A stretch of 64,000 nucleotides of DNA, taken from Alisma plantago-aquatica (lineage: Eukaryota; Streptophyta; Magnoliopsida; Alismatales; Alismataceae). Made by a program: the position numbers and the translations under genes. The stretch spans positions 1,534,317,072 to 1,534,381,071 of the forward strand of contig OY856409.1 of assembly GCA_963693085.1 (NCBI GenBank). The letters are read 5' to 3'. Below are positions 34,999 to 45,121 of the stretch, one piece after another; the stretch's first letter is position 1; each line of letters begins with the position of its first letter. Below the pieces are notes generated by a model. It saw only the letters and a program-made list of their open reading frames with translations. It had not been told where the DNA came from and searched no databases.

Positions 34999-35381
34999 GG
35001 CGACTAGTACGTCAACAGGAGGGTGTGACTCCTTCCACTTCCTTGTGGGACAAGGAGTGTGGAGTTCCAGGTGGTCCGTGTGGACTACTACAGAGGCGGG
35101 AGGACACTGCCGCTCAGGTGGACAACTGTCATCTGACAGTCCGGTAGGAGGAGGAGTCGTCAGTCCCGGTGCGACCAGGAGCTGCACAGACGCCGTCCAA
35201 GACCGGAGTTGAAGACCGCGCATTGCGCGAGGTATTGTCGCCGAGCAAGCCTCGGGACAAGGTATGATTCCACAAACCATCCTTTCCTAATATATAGACG
35301 TTGACGCGTTTCCTCGGTATGGGTTTGGGAGAAAAAAAAATTGTTTCCGCTGCCTTCTCCGTCTCCCCTAAAATCCAACAG

Positions 35382-35394
35382 TGGTATCAGAGCC
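35382..35394 (+). other. Copia primer-binding site, initiator tRNA-Met
   Basis: TGGTATCAGAGCC starts two bases after the LTR end and is complementary to the 3' end of plant initiator tRNA-Met, the usual primer for Angela-type copia elements. Confidence 0.93.
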
Positions 35395-36781
35395 ATGTCA
35401 ACTGCTCTATATTTTAGGAATATCAATATGATCGATTTTGGTTTGTCACATTTATTTATTGCATACGATGCGAATAATATTGGCTTTATGCATGTCCAAT
35501 CCGAAATCCACAAATCCCAAATTACATATATGATATGTATTATTAATACACTTGATACGCGTCGCCCTTAAACGAGTTTTGTGGTGGATGTGTGTAGCGT
35601 GATTATGGCCTATAAACACCTATCTGTGATTGGTTGTGTGTGGTTGCTTGCATCTCGGTCTGCGCATCGATCTTCCCTCTCTTATTCCTGATGTAACTCG
35701 AAATAATTTGAGATTCTTTCCTACCTTTGCTCCCCCCGAATGTAACTCGGGTTTCCCTTTTAAGCAATGTAATTATTAGAATAGTTTTTATTTCTTGTTA
35801 TGTCAAAGACCGGCGGACATCTGACGACAGCTGAAATGATCGTTTCATGGAGTGAACCGATCGGATGATAACCGGTTTGAGGAGCGAGACGAGCGGGTGG
35901 CGGCCATGAAGAGATGCACGACGACCAGGCGAACCAATCAGTTGGAGGAGCCAACCGATCGGCTGGTGGCACCCAGACGACCGGGCCAGACGAGCAGTCA
36001 ATCATATGATGAGTTGATGTACTCCAAAGGCAAAGCACAAAGTTCATCTTGTACAGGTTGCATGTGATGTAGACCTAGATGACCGTGATTCCTCTTGGAT
36101 CGAGGAATCACATTAGGATGGCCATAATCATCGCTTTTTATCGTTTGTGCATGTTTTTTGTGAGATATAGCATGTATATGATACATACTATGTATTGTGG
36201 TAATTAGATATGTATATGTATATAAAACCAAATCCCTCATTAAAATATTAAGTTTTAGATGTCTTCCAAATGCGACACACGTGAAAAGCTTGATCGACCA
36301 AGTGTGGGCACGCCAAAGCGTGGTGCACCGTCTATCTCGTGGAAGCGTGAAGGATGAATGTGTGGGTCTGCCAAAGCAGGGTGCATATTCATCGTGTTTG
36401 CTTTGGGTCGGACTTAACAAGGTGACCTAGATGGGATCTAGCGCCTTGAGGCAAGGAGATGATCATGGCAAGGAGTTTCATATGACATCTTATCAAGAGT
36501 TGCATATGATGCAATTGGCAAGAGTTGCCTACCTGAGAGATCTAAGTTGTGGGCGATCAGCCAAAGCTGACTCATGACTTAGAGGATTTCAGGATCTTGC
36601 CCACTAGAAGGTTTTACGCTGCAATCTTCTGAATTGATGGTGAGGGCTATCAATTTGAATTAAAATAGTGGGAGCAATAATTAATTAAAGGCCTAATTAT
36701 ATCGTCAAACTTTTAATCAATCAAATAAGTAAAAAAATGAGTTTTGGACTAAAATTTCATATTTTCCCTTTTGTAGTACAA
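35395..36781 (+). other. Copia untranslated leader
   Basis: About 1.4 kb without a gene. Holds CCGATCGG-type units at 35850-35985 like those in the LTR, and from 36595 the block shared with the copia fragment at 19760 (CACTAGAAGGTT..., CTATCAATTTGAA). Confidence 0.7.
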
Positions 36782-37636
36782 ATGGAAAAAAATAACAACA
36801 ACTTTTCTTTGCGATCGGTCCTTGACAAGGACAAGCTAAATGAGACAAACTTCCACGACTGGTATCGGACATTGAGAATTGTTCTCACTCAAGAGCGTAA
36901 GCTCTATGTGCTGGATACTCCCATTCCAGAGGAACCCGCTCCTAATGCACCAAAGGCAGAAAGAGATGCTTACAAGAAGCATTTTGATGATGCCATTGAT
37001 GCAAAGTGCTTGATGCTATGTTCAATGAACCATGAGTTGCAGAGACAACATGAGAACATGGGTGTCATTGAGATGATTCAACATCTCAGGAACATGTATG
37101 AAGATCAGGCACGGAAAGAGAGATACAATGTTTCTAGGGCACTGTCCAAGTGTGTCATGACAAAAGGAGATCCAGTTGGTCCTCACACACTCAAGATGAT
37201 TGGGTATATTGAGAACCTACAGAGACTGGGATTTCCACTTAGCCAAGAGTTGGCTACTGACGTGATACTGCGATCGTTGCCAGAATCTTATAGTCAGTTT
37301 GTGATGAACTACAACATGAACAACTTTGATAGGCCACTGTCAGAGTTGTTGGGCATGTTGAGGATAGTCAAGTTACATATGAAGTAGGACAAGCCTAAGT
37401 CCGTGATGGTGATCACGAGCAAGAAAGGCAAGTCCAAGCGCAAGGGCAAGGGAAAAGCTAAGAAAGGTTCTGATGCTAGCCAGGAGCCCAAGTCGTCTTC
37501 ATCTCTCAAGGCCAAAGGAGGTGTGACCAACAAAGGAAATTGCCACCATTGTCAAAAGCCAGGACATTGGAAAAGGAATTGTCCTCTCTATCTGGAAGAA
37601 CAAAAGAATAAGGAGGTGAATGATGTCTCCACTTGA
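36782..37636 (+). pseudogene. Copia Gag polyprotein with one in-frame stop
   Basis: Start at ATG 36782 (MEKNNNNFSLRSVLDKDKL), where the family usually begins; an upstream in-frame ATG at 36737 has no family support. The copia gag (UBN2-type) domain spans about residues 10-200: NFHDWYRTLRIVLTQERK, DVILRSLPESYSQFVMNYN, PLSELLGMLRIVK. TAG at 37385-37387 stops the frame; the same frame then continues with a basic GKSKRKGKGKAKKG stretch and a complete CCHC zinc knuckle, CHHCQKPGHWKRNC (about 37541-37582). Gag forms the virus-like particle and packages the RNA. Apart from the stop it is intact over 284 codons. After 37636 no pol frame follows. Confidence 0.88.
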
Positions 37637-40019
37637 AGGTGTCATGAAAGTAAACTTGTAACACTTTTTTTGAGGTATATGATACCAAGATGTAAAGTGT
37701 AAAGCACTCACAATTGGGGCAAGTGTTGCCGCCATAGATAGGAGTACTTTAGTTTATTTTCAGCCTACAAGGCATGTAATACAGTTATGAACTGCTATTT
37801 CATATTTGCCAATAGATAGAAACACTTTATTTTTGCATATTGTATGACAATGATGGCTATTAATAAAGAGATGTTTCAATTTATAAAGATATGATCTTTG
37901 TGGCAATGCCTTGTTTATCTTGTGGTATTTGATATGCATAAGATAAAATGATACCTAAAAGTTATAGATAACTCAAACAATGAAATTAGCATCAATCGTG
38001 AGAAATTCATTTCTAGTTTCCATGTGATGGATAAATCTAGACTCTTTTGGTTAGAGAACCAGTAAGAGACATGAATATCTTGGACATGATTAATCAATAT
38101 TCACTAATAAAGTGGGAGAGTGATTATCCTATTAGGTATAATACATGTGATGTATTTACATACCTATTGGAACAAATGCTAATACTTCAGATGGTGTTTA
38201 GAGAAATACCAATATGAATATCTTAAAGTGTTCAATATTATCATAGATGAAGTACAGATTTGGTAAAGTATTAATTCTTGATGAGATCAATGAATGAAAT
38301 ACTTGGACCAAATGTTTGAGATCCTTATGAGTGATTATGATAGTGTATCATAGTGAACTCATGATTAAGGCATGGTGATGTCTAAATTAAGAAGGAATCA
38401 TACTCTAAGGAGTTAGAGAATGATTATCAAAATAACTGAATTCTTCTTAATAAAAGAATACCCAACACTAATAAAGGACATTAAGAATCACAAGGAGTTG
38501 TGAGTTTGTATATCCTTGACAGATACACCTCAATTATCTATGTGATGAATTGTTCATATGATGAGTCAACTATCTAGATGAATATGAGGAATCAAATTTT
38601 GAGTTATGGTATAAAACCATTACATCCTAAATGACTTCCATGTGAACCATAAGGTATGACCTTGATGGTAGCACCCATTGGATGAAATCCATAAGTGCAA
38701 ATGAGTCTTAAGAGTTAAGACACATGGATAACATTTTGAGAAGGATGATGCTTGTTGATTGCAACTTAATGACTAAGGTATTTGGCATATGGGTACTAAA
38801 ACCACATTCCTATGAGGAATAAAACAAGGATGTGTACGTGATACAACCTATAAAGTTTATGAATCCACTAATGCAAATGAAGTCTATAAGTTACAATGGA
38901 CTAATCAATGTGATTGATTGAGTACAAGCAACTCAGAATTGGGTCTTTATTTTGATAATATAGTCAAAGGGTTTGACTGATATGTCAAAGATAAAGAAGG
39001 GATCTGTGATTTAGTGGGAGCATATTCACATTCCGCATGTTGATGTGAAATGGAAATGTTTTAAAATGGAAATCCAAAAGTGGAAATTATCTTTAAGGAA
39101 GATAGAGATGTTTTCCTATATGATAGGAATAGAGATCTATAGAGATAGTTCTCGAAAAATCTCTTGACCTGGAAAGAGAAAGCATACATTGGCAATCTGT
39201 ACTGGAGGGTTCAGTATGCACAGATTTAGTGGGAGAAAACTTGTCCATGTTACATGGAGTTAGTATCCCAAGGCCAAGTGTCCAATTCTTATGAAGAATG
39301 GGAACACTAAGAATAGATATGGGTCTATCATGTATGCAATCATCCCATTATCTTGCATGTATTGACATGGCAAGAACAAAATACATTCATCATCTTGCAT
39401 GTAGAACATAGCAATATGATGTGCTCATCCTGATAACTCGTATGTGGGACATGACGAGTGGATGTCTGTCTACTTCCAGTAAGGGTTACCGGAATACCAT
39501 GAGAACTTGATATGCACTTGTGAAGTACTAGTTCTATGGAGATAAGGAAGAGTTCAATGTAAAGAGTTACATTGATGCAAACTTCTGAAAGGATAGAAAA
39601 TTAATCGCAATATATATAGGATATATGAAAGTTAAAGTTTGTTGATAATTGGAAGTGTTCCAATAAAACCATTTAAAAGGAAATGCCGAGTATCTATCTG
39701 TTAGAGAACAGAAGTGGATACTATATGGATCTGGAAGTTCATGAGATGAACTTATAGATATTCTGCTCATTGGTGACAAGTTTGGAATCCTTGATCATGT
39801 AATGTGGCTAAAAGTTAGCAAAGGAATACTAGATCGCATATTACGGCAACTCCATCTCATACGTGTGACGTACAATGAAGAGATGAGAGACATGAAATTT
39901 ATACAGACTTTGGCAAGGTGTTGCCATTACTCACTATGTTGGCACTAGAGAACAATAACATGTGGGACATGTTTGAATATCACTATGAATTTGATTCAAG
40001 AGTGATTGGATCGCAGTGC
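37637..40019 (+). pseudogene. Decayed copia pol remnant
   Basis: Too short (2.4 kb) for a complete pol of about 3 kb and full of stops and frameshifts. The first 300 bp match the protease-region remnant of the fragment copy at 20760-21150. Weak traces of the RNase H end are readable, for example GSIMYAI near 39318 and YIDANF near 39570. No protease DTGA, integrase or reverse transcriptase motif is intact. Confidence 0.55.
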
Positions 40020-40030
40020 AAGTGGGAGTC
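40020..40030 (+). other. Copia polypurine tract
   Basis: AAGTGGGAG(TC) lies directly before the 3' LTR, the normal place for plus-strand priming. Confidence 0.8.
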
Positions 40031-42281
40031 TGTTGGTATGTATGCCCTGAGAGCCAATCATGGGATGATTGGTGGGATACATTAAGATTGATTTGATAAA
40101 CATCAAATGCAAGCTTCCAATTCATTCTGGTTCAGTCATTTGAGATAGTGATAGAACAAATTGAATGTCTAGAGAATGACAATACTCAATGACGTATGCT
40201 TTCAGGTTGAGGACCTGAACGATGAGATCATACGGATGCTAAGAGTTTGTACATTCTTGTTATGTCCCTAGTCGGATGTCATTGTGGAAGGTAGATAGAC
40301 AGCAATGACACACAAGACTAGATTGTGGTGTTGGTTGATGATAGAATCTCATTAGTCATGATATAGAGATATCAAACCAAACACATAGGTACTTGTTAGA
40401 GAACAAGTGTACCGGACAGACCCACCATGAGTTTGACACATGGAACCATGATATGGTAGTCACAGTCAATACTCACAGTGATGGTGGTGAGTGTGATTCT
40501 TTGACCTGAAATCACTACACTCGACACATGTCATTGGGCACACTTTGACATCATCAAATGCAGTCCTGAAACATGGGTTGTTATAAAGGTGATGATTGGG
40601 TGGCTTTGACACATGGGTCTTTTGAGGGGTGAGTGATAGATATGGGATTTGTCCCTCCTGAGGGAGTTTGATATCCAAGGCCACTTTATGAGTAGGATTG
40701 AGATAGGCGTGCGCACACATGTGTGAATCAATATGTGATATTGATGTCATACATATCTCCTTCAATCTGCTCTGAGATCAAGAAAGTGAATGAACGTTGA
40801 CAGGATGACTGTTCCATGCCTTGAGTTCATTCGGGATATCAGTGACAAAGGAATTATACATTCACTGTAACACCATTCACGGATTGTAGGATGAAAGTTG
40901 TTCTCCAACTTTCTACTTTCACTTGGGTAGCAATGATGTGTGACTAGGCACCGCTCTTTGCTTGTGAAGTCATAAGTGTTATGAACTTTCACTGCCAACG
41001 TGAAATGGACCTGCAGGGTCACACACATAGGATTTAACCTGGAAGAGGAGTTTTGTCCACAAAGCAATGTTTAGATTGATTACTAAAGGATCTTAGTAGT
41101 TCAATTAAACACTCAATTAATCGATAGCTCAATATCATATTGTTCAAGGTGTTGGACGCATTGTTTGGAGTATCGGATTGATTGAAATTGCAATTGACTG
41201 ATTCTGCACAACCTGCAATCCCAACCGATCGGCTCAAGTGTTGAACCGGTCGGCTGAGCTTGCTGAACCGGTCGGCTCAAGTGTTGAGCCGATCGGCTCA
41301 AGTCCAGGGTGAACCGATTGATTAAAGTGTTGAAATGATCGATTCAACTGGTGCAACCGAGCAACTTGGGAAAGTAGGATTGGTGAGAATTTTCCTTTCG
41401 TTTCAAATTATCCAATTCTATTGGGAATAAGATTGGTATTCGATACCAATTAGAAACTAAACAAAGAAAGTCAATTTGAGTTGAACCAGGATCTTGAACC
41501 GATCGACTGGAGGGTCCAACCGATCATCTCAAGGGTCCAAACGATCGGCTGGAAGGTCCAACCGATCGACTGGATGGTCCAGATGACCGTTTCAGTCATG
41601 AAATGCCCAGTTCAGGTTGCAAGTTGGTTGCTTTTTTGTGGAAAATCTCGAACCCTTCTACTCCTGCTTTTAGTCTCGTATTGCCCGGGATGGAGAACCC
41701 TGTCCCATGACCCTCCTATATATATAGGGGTATTGGGGGATTCTCAATGTACAACTCAGTGCAATCAGTTGCTCTGCAAAGTTGTCATTCTCTCTGGTTT
41801 TGGTAACCGAGAGAGAGCCCGAGCAAGTGCTTCCTACAAAAGGAGGTGCAGAAAGGGAAGGACAACTGCAGTTGCAACTGGAGGCAGGAGAGCGTGTTGG
41901 CGACTAGTACGTCAACAGGAGGGTGCGACTCCTTCCACTTCCTTGTGGGACAAGGAGTGTGGAGTTCCAGGTGGTCCGTGTGGACTACTACAGAGGCGGG
42001 AGGACACTGCCGCTCAGGAGGACAACTGTCATCCGACAGGCCGGTAGGAGGAGGAGGAGTCAGTCCCGGTGCGACCAGGAGCTTCACAGACGCCGTCCAA
42101 GACCGGAGTTGAAGACCGCGCATTGCGCGAGGTATTGTCATCGAGCAAGCCTCAGGACAAGGTATGATTCCACAAACCATCCTTTCCTAATATATAGTCG
42201 TTGACGCGTTTCCTCGGAATGGGTTTGGGAGAATTTTTTTTTTGTTTCCGCTGCCTTCTCCGTCTCCCCTAAAACCCAACA
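40031..42281 (+). repeat. Copia 3' LTR (2251 bp)
   Basis: TGTTGG to CCAACA, uninterrupted; serves as the reference for the solo-LTR insertion in the 5' LTR. TATA box at 41717-41726; palindromic CCGATCGG repeats at 41218-41345 and 41495-41580. ATG frames inside (for example 41481-42047) are LTR noncoding sequence. Confidence 0.93.
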
Positions 42282-42286
42282 GGACC
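42282..42286 (+). other. Target-site duplication GGACC (right) of the copia element
   Basis: Matches 28643-28647; LINE endonuclease sequence resumes on the minus strand. Confidence 0.92.
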
Positions 42287-42645
42287 GTAGGTGGTTGTGG
42301 GTGTCCAATCAATGTTGTCAAAGTTATTAGTGATCCGGATTGTGATATGGTTGTGATGCATTATAGTGTGTCTTATGGAGAATAGGAGACTATTTAATCC
42401 AATGACTATGCCTCCTTCGAATCCGTCAACTGGGGACTGTATCCATGTATCGATATGGCGACTCCCGATAGTATGGAGCATGAAGTCTGTGAGTGTAGTT
42501 TTTGTTTCCATAAGTATGATGATATGTACGTGGTTAGTAATGATGAAATTTCTGATTTTTCATCGACGTTTGGCGCACGAAGCACCATTAACATTCGATG
42601 TTGCGATAAACATAGAGGAAGTTGTGGTAGTGGTCATCTAGTTGC
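42287..42645 (-). pseudogene. LINE ORF2 N-terminal endonuclease part
   Basis: APE-type endonuclease start: ATSNVNGASCAKRR (about 42625), an in-frame stop just after, HIIILMETKTT (about 42510; the Glu is the usual metal ligand), then GFEGGIVIGLNS (about 42420) and TTTYGP at 42290. The domain resumes at 28647 with PPSPPKTNYLQLLHQL and GGDFNL. The enzyme nicks target DNA to prime reverse transcription; this copy carries a stop and the 13.6-kb insertion. Confidence 0.78.
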
Positions 42646-42655
42646 TGATAGGATG

Positions 42656-45121
42656 TTATATCTGTAGGTCTTTCAAATGGGATTTGGCCAGCTCAGTAGG
42701 CCTTTTATTATTCCATCCCTTGAACCTTGCGATATTACTAAGGGTTTGGTGAGCTTTTAGATCGGTGTCAAAAGTGAGTCTAAGGTGTTCAGAGAAGGTT
42801 TTGAATGAATTGATGTCTGACCATGAGGCAAGATCATTAATGTTGTCTTTGTCGGGGTAGTCGTTGTGGACATGATTCTGGGAGTCTTCTTGTGGGGGTC
42901 CGGTTTCAGTGTGTTCTCTGTGTCACAGGAGTCAGAGGAGTAAGTGATTCTGGTAGACTTGTGGTATGTGTGGAGCTAGAGGTGAAGAGAAAGCAGTAAA
43001 AGAGAAAGAGGAGGGTAGGGGTGAGTTACCTCTCTCAGATGTTGATCCATTCGTCATGTATCTGGTGGGTCGAGTCTGCTGCATCTTACGTATGGGACTG
43101 TCCTCCACCGTTAACTCCAATATGATTTCAGATTTGGGAAGGGCCCTGGCTTCCTTAGAGATGTCCTGGAGTGTGAGCTTTTGAGCATGGGCAGATGGAG
43201 CAGAGGATGTGGCAGTAAAAAGGTTCATAGGGTTTGTTGGACTAGATGGTAGGTGGATAGGGCAGATGTGAGTGATGGCCGTAGGGATTTGGCCATTGTT
43301 GATGGTTCTGAGAGGCTTGTTTCTCCTAGGGCTGGCCGCCCCGGGGTAGAACGAGGGGTGTTTGGATTCATTAGAGGAGTTTGTAGGGTTCCTCCAGGAT
43401 GTTGGGTGGCTGTAAATGTTGGTGAAGGGTGTAGCGGTGGTGGAGGGGGTGTCGGATATAAGACAAATAGGGTGGTGTGGTTCCCTAAGGCGAAGATGGA
43501 GTGTTGCAAATAGTTCTGTGGGAGCCATCACGGCAAAAATGCATAAGGCTTTGATGTAGTTGGTAGGGTTTATGGTTTCTATTGATATGAACTATAGAGT
43601 AGCTCCAACGGCGCGTGCAATGTCATGGAAATTGTTTTTGTCCCAGAGGTGCAGGGGAAGGTCAGAAATGGAGATCCATGTAGAGCCTCCATCATGGGCG
43701 ACGATGGCGCCAGCCATGGGGGACCATTTAGTCAGGTGAATTTTGATAAAGCTATCTTCGCATGGAAGGGTTAAAGAGTGATCAAAGAGGGGTTGAATCT
43801 GAGTGCCCTCTGGTACGGTGTAAAGGAGCTTGGATGGGGAGATGATCTTAGGTTTAAGAATGGTGACACACGGAAGGAAGCTAGTGATGGCTTTGGTGAT
43901 CTGAAGGATGTCCAGGTGCTTATAATCGATGTTGTTCATAATCATCACCAGAATGCTTCTAGAATGGAAAACCCTCCAGGATCTCTTGGAATTATCCGGA
44001 AGGTGAATATGTAGGGTAATAGAGGTGCGAGGATTGGTGATGAACATCTCAAAATGGCGGGTGTCTTGTTCAGTCTGGGTTGTGTGGGAGGTGCTCTGGG
44101 TGAGCGGGTGGAGTTGAGTATGTGTCCTGTGGGGACGTGCATAAGAGCTCTTATACATCACAGTCGATAAAGAAGACATATGATGAATGTTGACCTGTTG
44201 ATAAGCATGTTTAGTGATATTGGGTTCCTGGGGAAAAGCACTTTTGCATGGCATGGGGAAGTCACGTAGCCTGGTGTGAGCAGCTTCAGATGGTGTCTTT
44301 TTGCAGAGTTGCAAGGGTTTTGGTGGGTGAGGTGAAGGGGCAGAGTAGAGCTGCGAGCCATCATGGATATTATAGGGGGGCAGCAAGGTTTGTCTATATT
44401 GGGTCGTCTGTTGTGTGGACAAAGCCGATACATAGTGTTAAGAAGATGAGGGGATGGGCGGTGATATGGTGGATGTGGCGAGGTTGTAGAGCATGGAAAA
44501 GTGATTTCTAACAGCGGGTAGTGTAGGACTCCCAACATTGCAGTGTCTGGCGAGGTGGGTCATAGAGTGGTAGTTGTGACACGCTCTCGGTTTGTTGTAG
44601 TGGCGTTGTTTGTGGCCAAAGCCTAGACATTTGTAGCATCTAGGCTTTGGTATGATATGTCTAAAGTGTTTCTTTTTGGGAAGGATCCAGTCTTCATCAA
44701 TAGGCATGGACTGGGGGAGGAGGGGATTTACGAGGTGTTTGTGTAAATGTTCATTGATAAGGTAAAGGCTGGTAAAACGAGGGGGGGAGCATGTGCCAAA
44801 GTGTTAGAAAGATATGGTGGTGAAGGGGATGAAGATGATAAAGGCTGGTAAAACGAGGGGGGAGCGTGTGCCAAAGTGTTCGAAAGATATGGTGGGGGAG
44901 GGGATGAAGATGATGTGGATTGAGGTTCCAAGCTAGGTGAGGGGTGCTTAACGATGGAGCACAGAGTGTGTCATGATTTGCATGTGGTCCGAGAACAATT
45001 GGGTCCATCCGCAAGGCTGGTCGTATGGTAGATCAAAATAGGATTGTAAGCATATGTGATGGATCTGGCCAAACTTGAGACGACCCCACGCCAAATCAGG
45101 TTGTTGCAAGGTGATGATTAA
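42656..45121 (-). pseudogene. LINE ORF1 (CCHC knuckles and DUF4283-like RNA-binding protein)
   Basis: Segments on the minus strand: LAWGRLKFGQIHHICLQ and QPCGWTQLFSDHM near the N-terminus (45095-44985), a His/Pro-rich stretch with a tandem duplication (44920-44757), paired zinc knuckles CYKCLGFGHKQRHY and CHNYHSMTHLARHC (44640-44540, each with one Cys replaced by Tyr), then a DUF4283-like region (FEMFITNPRTSITLHIHLP, WSPMAGAIVAHDGGSTWI; 44060-43600), a Pro/Ser/Thr-rich part and the stop at 42656-42658 (KDLQI). ORF1 proteins bind LINE RNA in the transposition particle. Frameshifts near 44950, 44720 and 44450 and the LTR insertion make it inactive. Confidence 0.72.
44757..44920 (-). repeat. Tandem duplication of about 80 bp within LINE ORF1
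   Basis: AAAGGCTGGTAAAACGAGGG...GTGCCAAAGTGTT.GAAAGATATGG...GATGAAGATGAT occurs twice (44760 and 44839). It duplicates a His/Pro/Leu-rich stretch. Confidence 0.85.

Larger units (their letters stand above)
28648..35380 (+). repeat. Copia 5' LTR (interrupted at 30515-34993)
   Basis: Starts TGTTGGTATGTATGCCC and ends CCTAAAATCCAACA. Holds a TATA box (30335-30342), palindromic CCGATCGG-type repeats upstream of it (29836-30195), and the R/U5 part after the solo LTR (34994-35380). Confidence 0.92.
28648..42281 (+). mobile_element. Ty1-copia (Angela-like) element, near-complete structure, pol decayed
   Basis: Both ends are defined: TGTTGG at 28648 and CCAACA at 42281, flanked by GGACC. Components: 5' LTR 28648-35380 (split by a solo LTR), primer-binding site 35382-35394, leader, gag 36782-37636, pol remnant to about 40019, polypurine tract 40020-40030, 3' LTR 40031-42281. 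After removing the solo LTR and one copy of its target duplication, the 5' LTR is 2249 bp against 2251 bp for the 3' LTR, and the two differ by only a few percent by eye. Gag similarity places it in the Angela-like lineage. It cannot make a full pol, so it was mobilised in trans or decayed after insertion. Confidence 0.92.
42287..45121 (-). mobile_element. L1-type LINE, 5' part (ORF1 and start of ORF2)
   Basis: Continuation of the LINE at 25424-28647; joining the two halves across the copia insertion makes one endonuclease domain. The 5' end is cut at 45121/45122, where a long LTR has inserted near the start of ORF1, so the true 5' end should lie right of the window. Confidence 0.82.

Noticed and set aside
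41481..42204. Frames up to 188 codons in the copia 3' LTR
   Set aside because: They lie in the LTR R/U5 region, recur in part in the 5' LTR, and show no domain.
42966..43513. Plus-strand frames opposite LINE ORF1
   Set aside because: Antisense shadows of the Pro/Ser/Thr-rich ORF1 segment on the minus strand.
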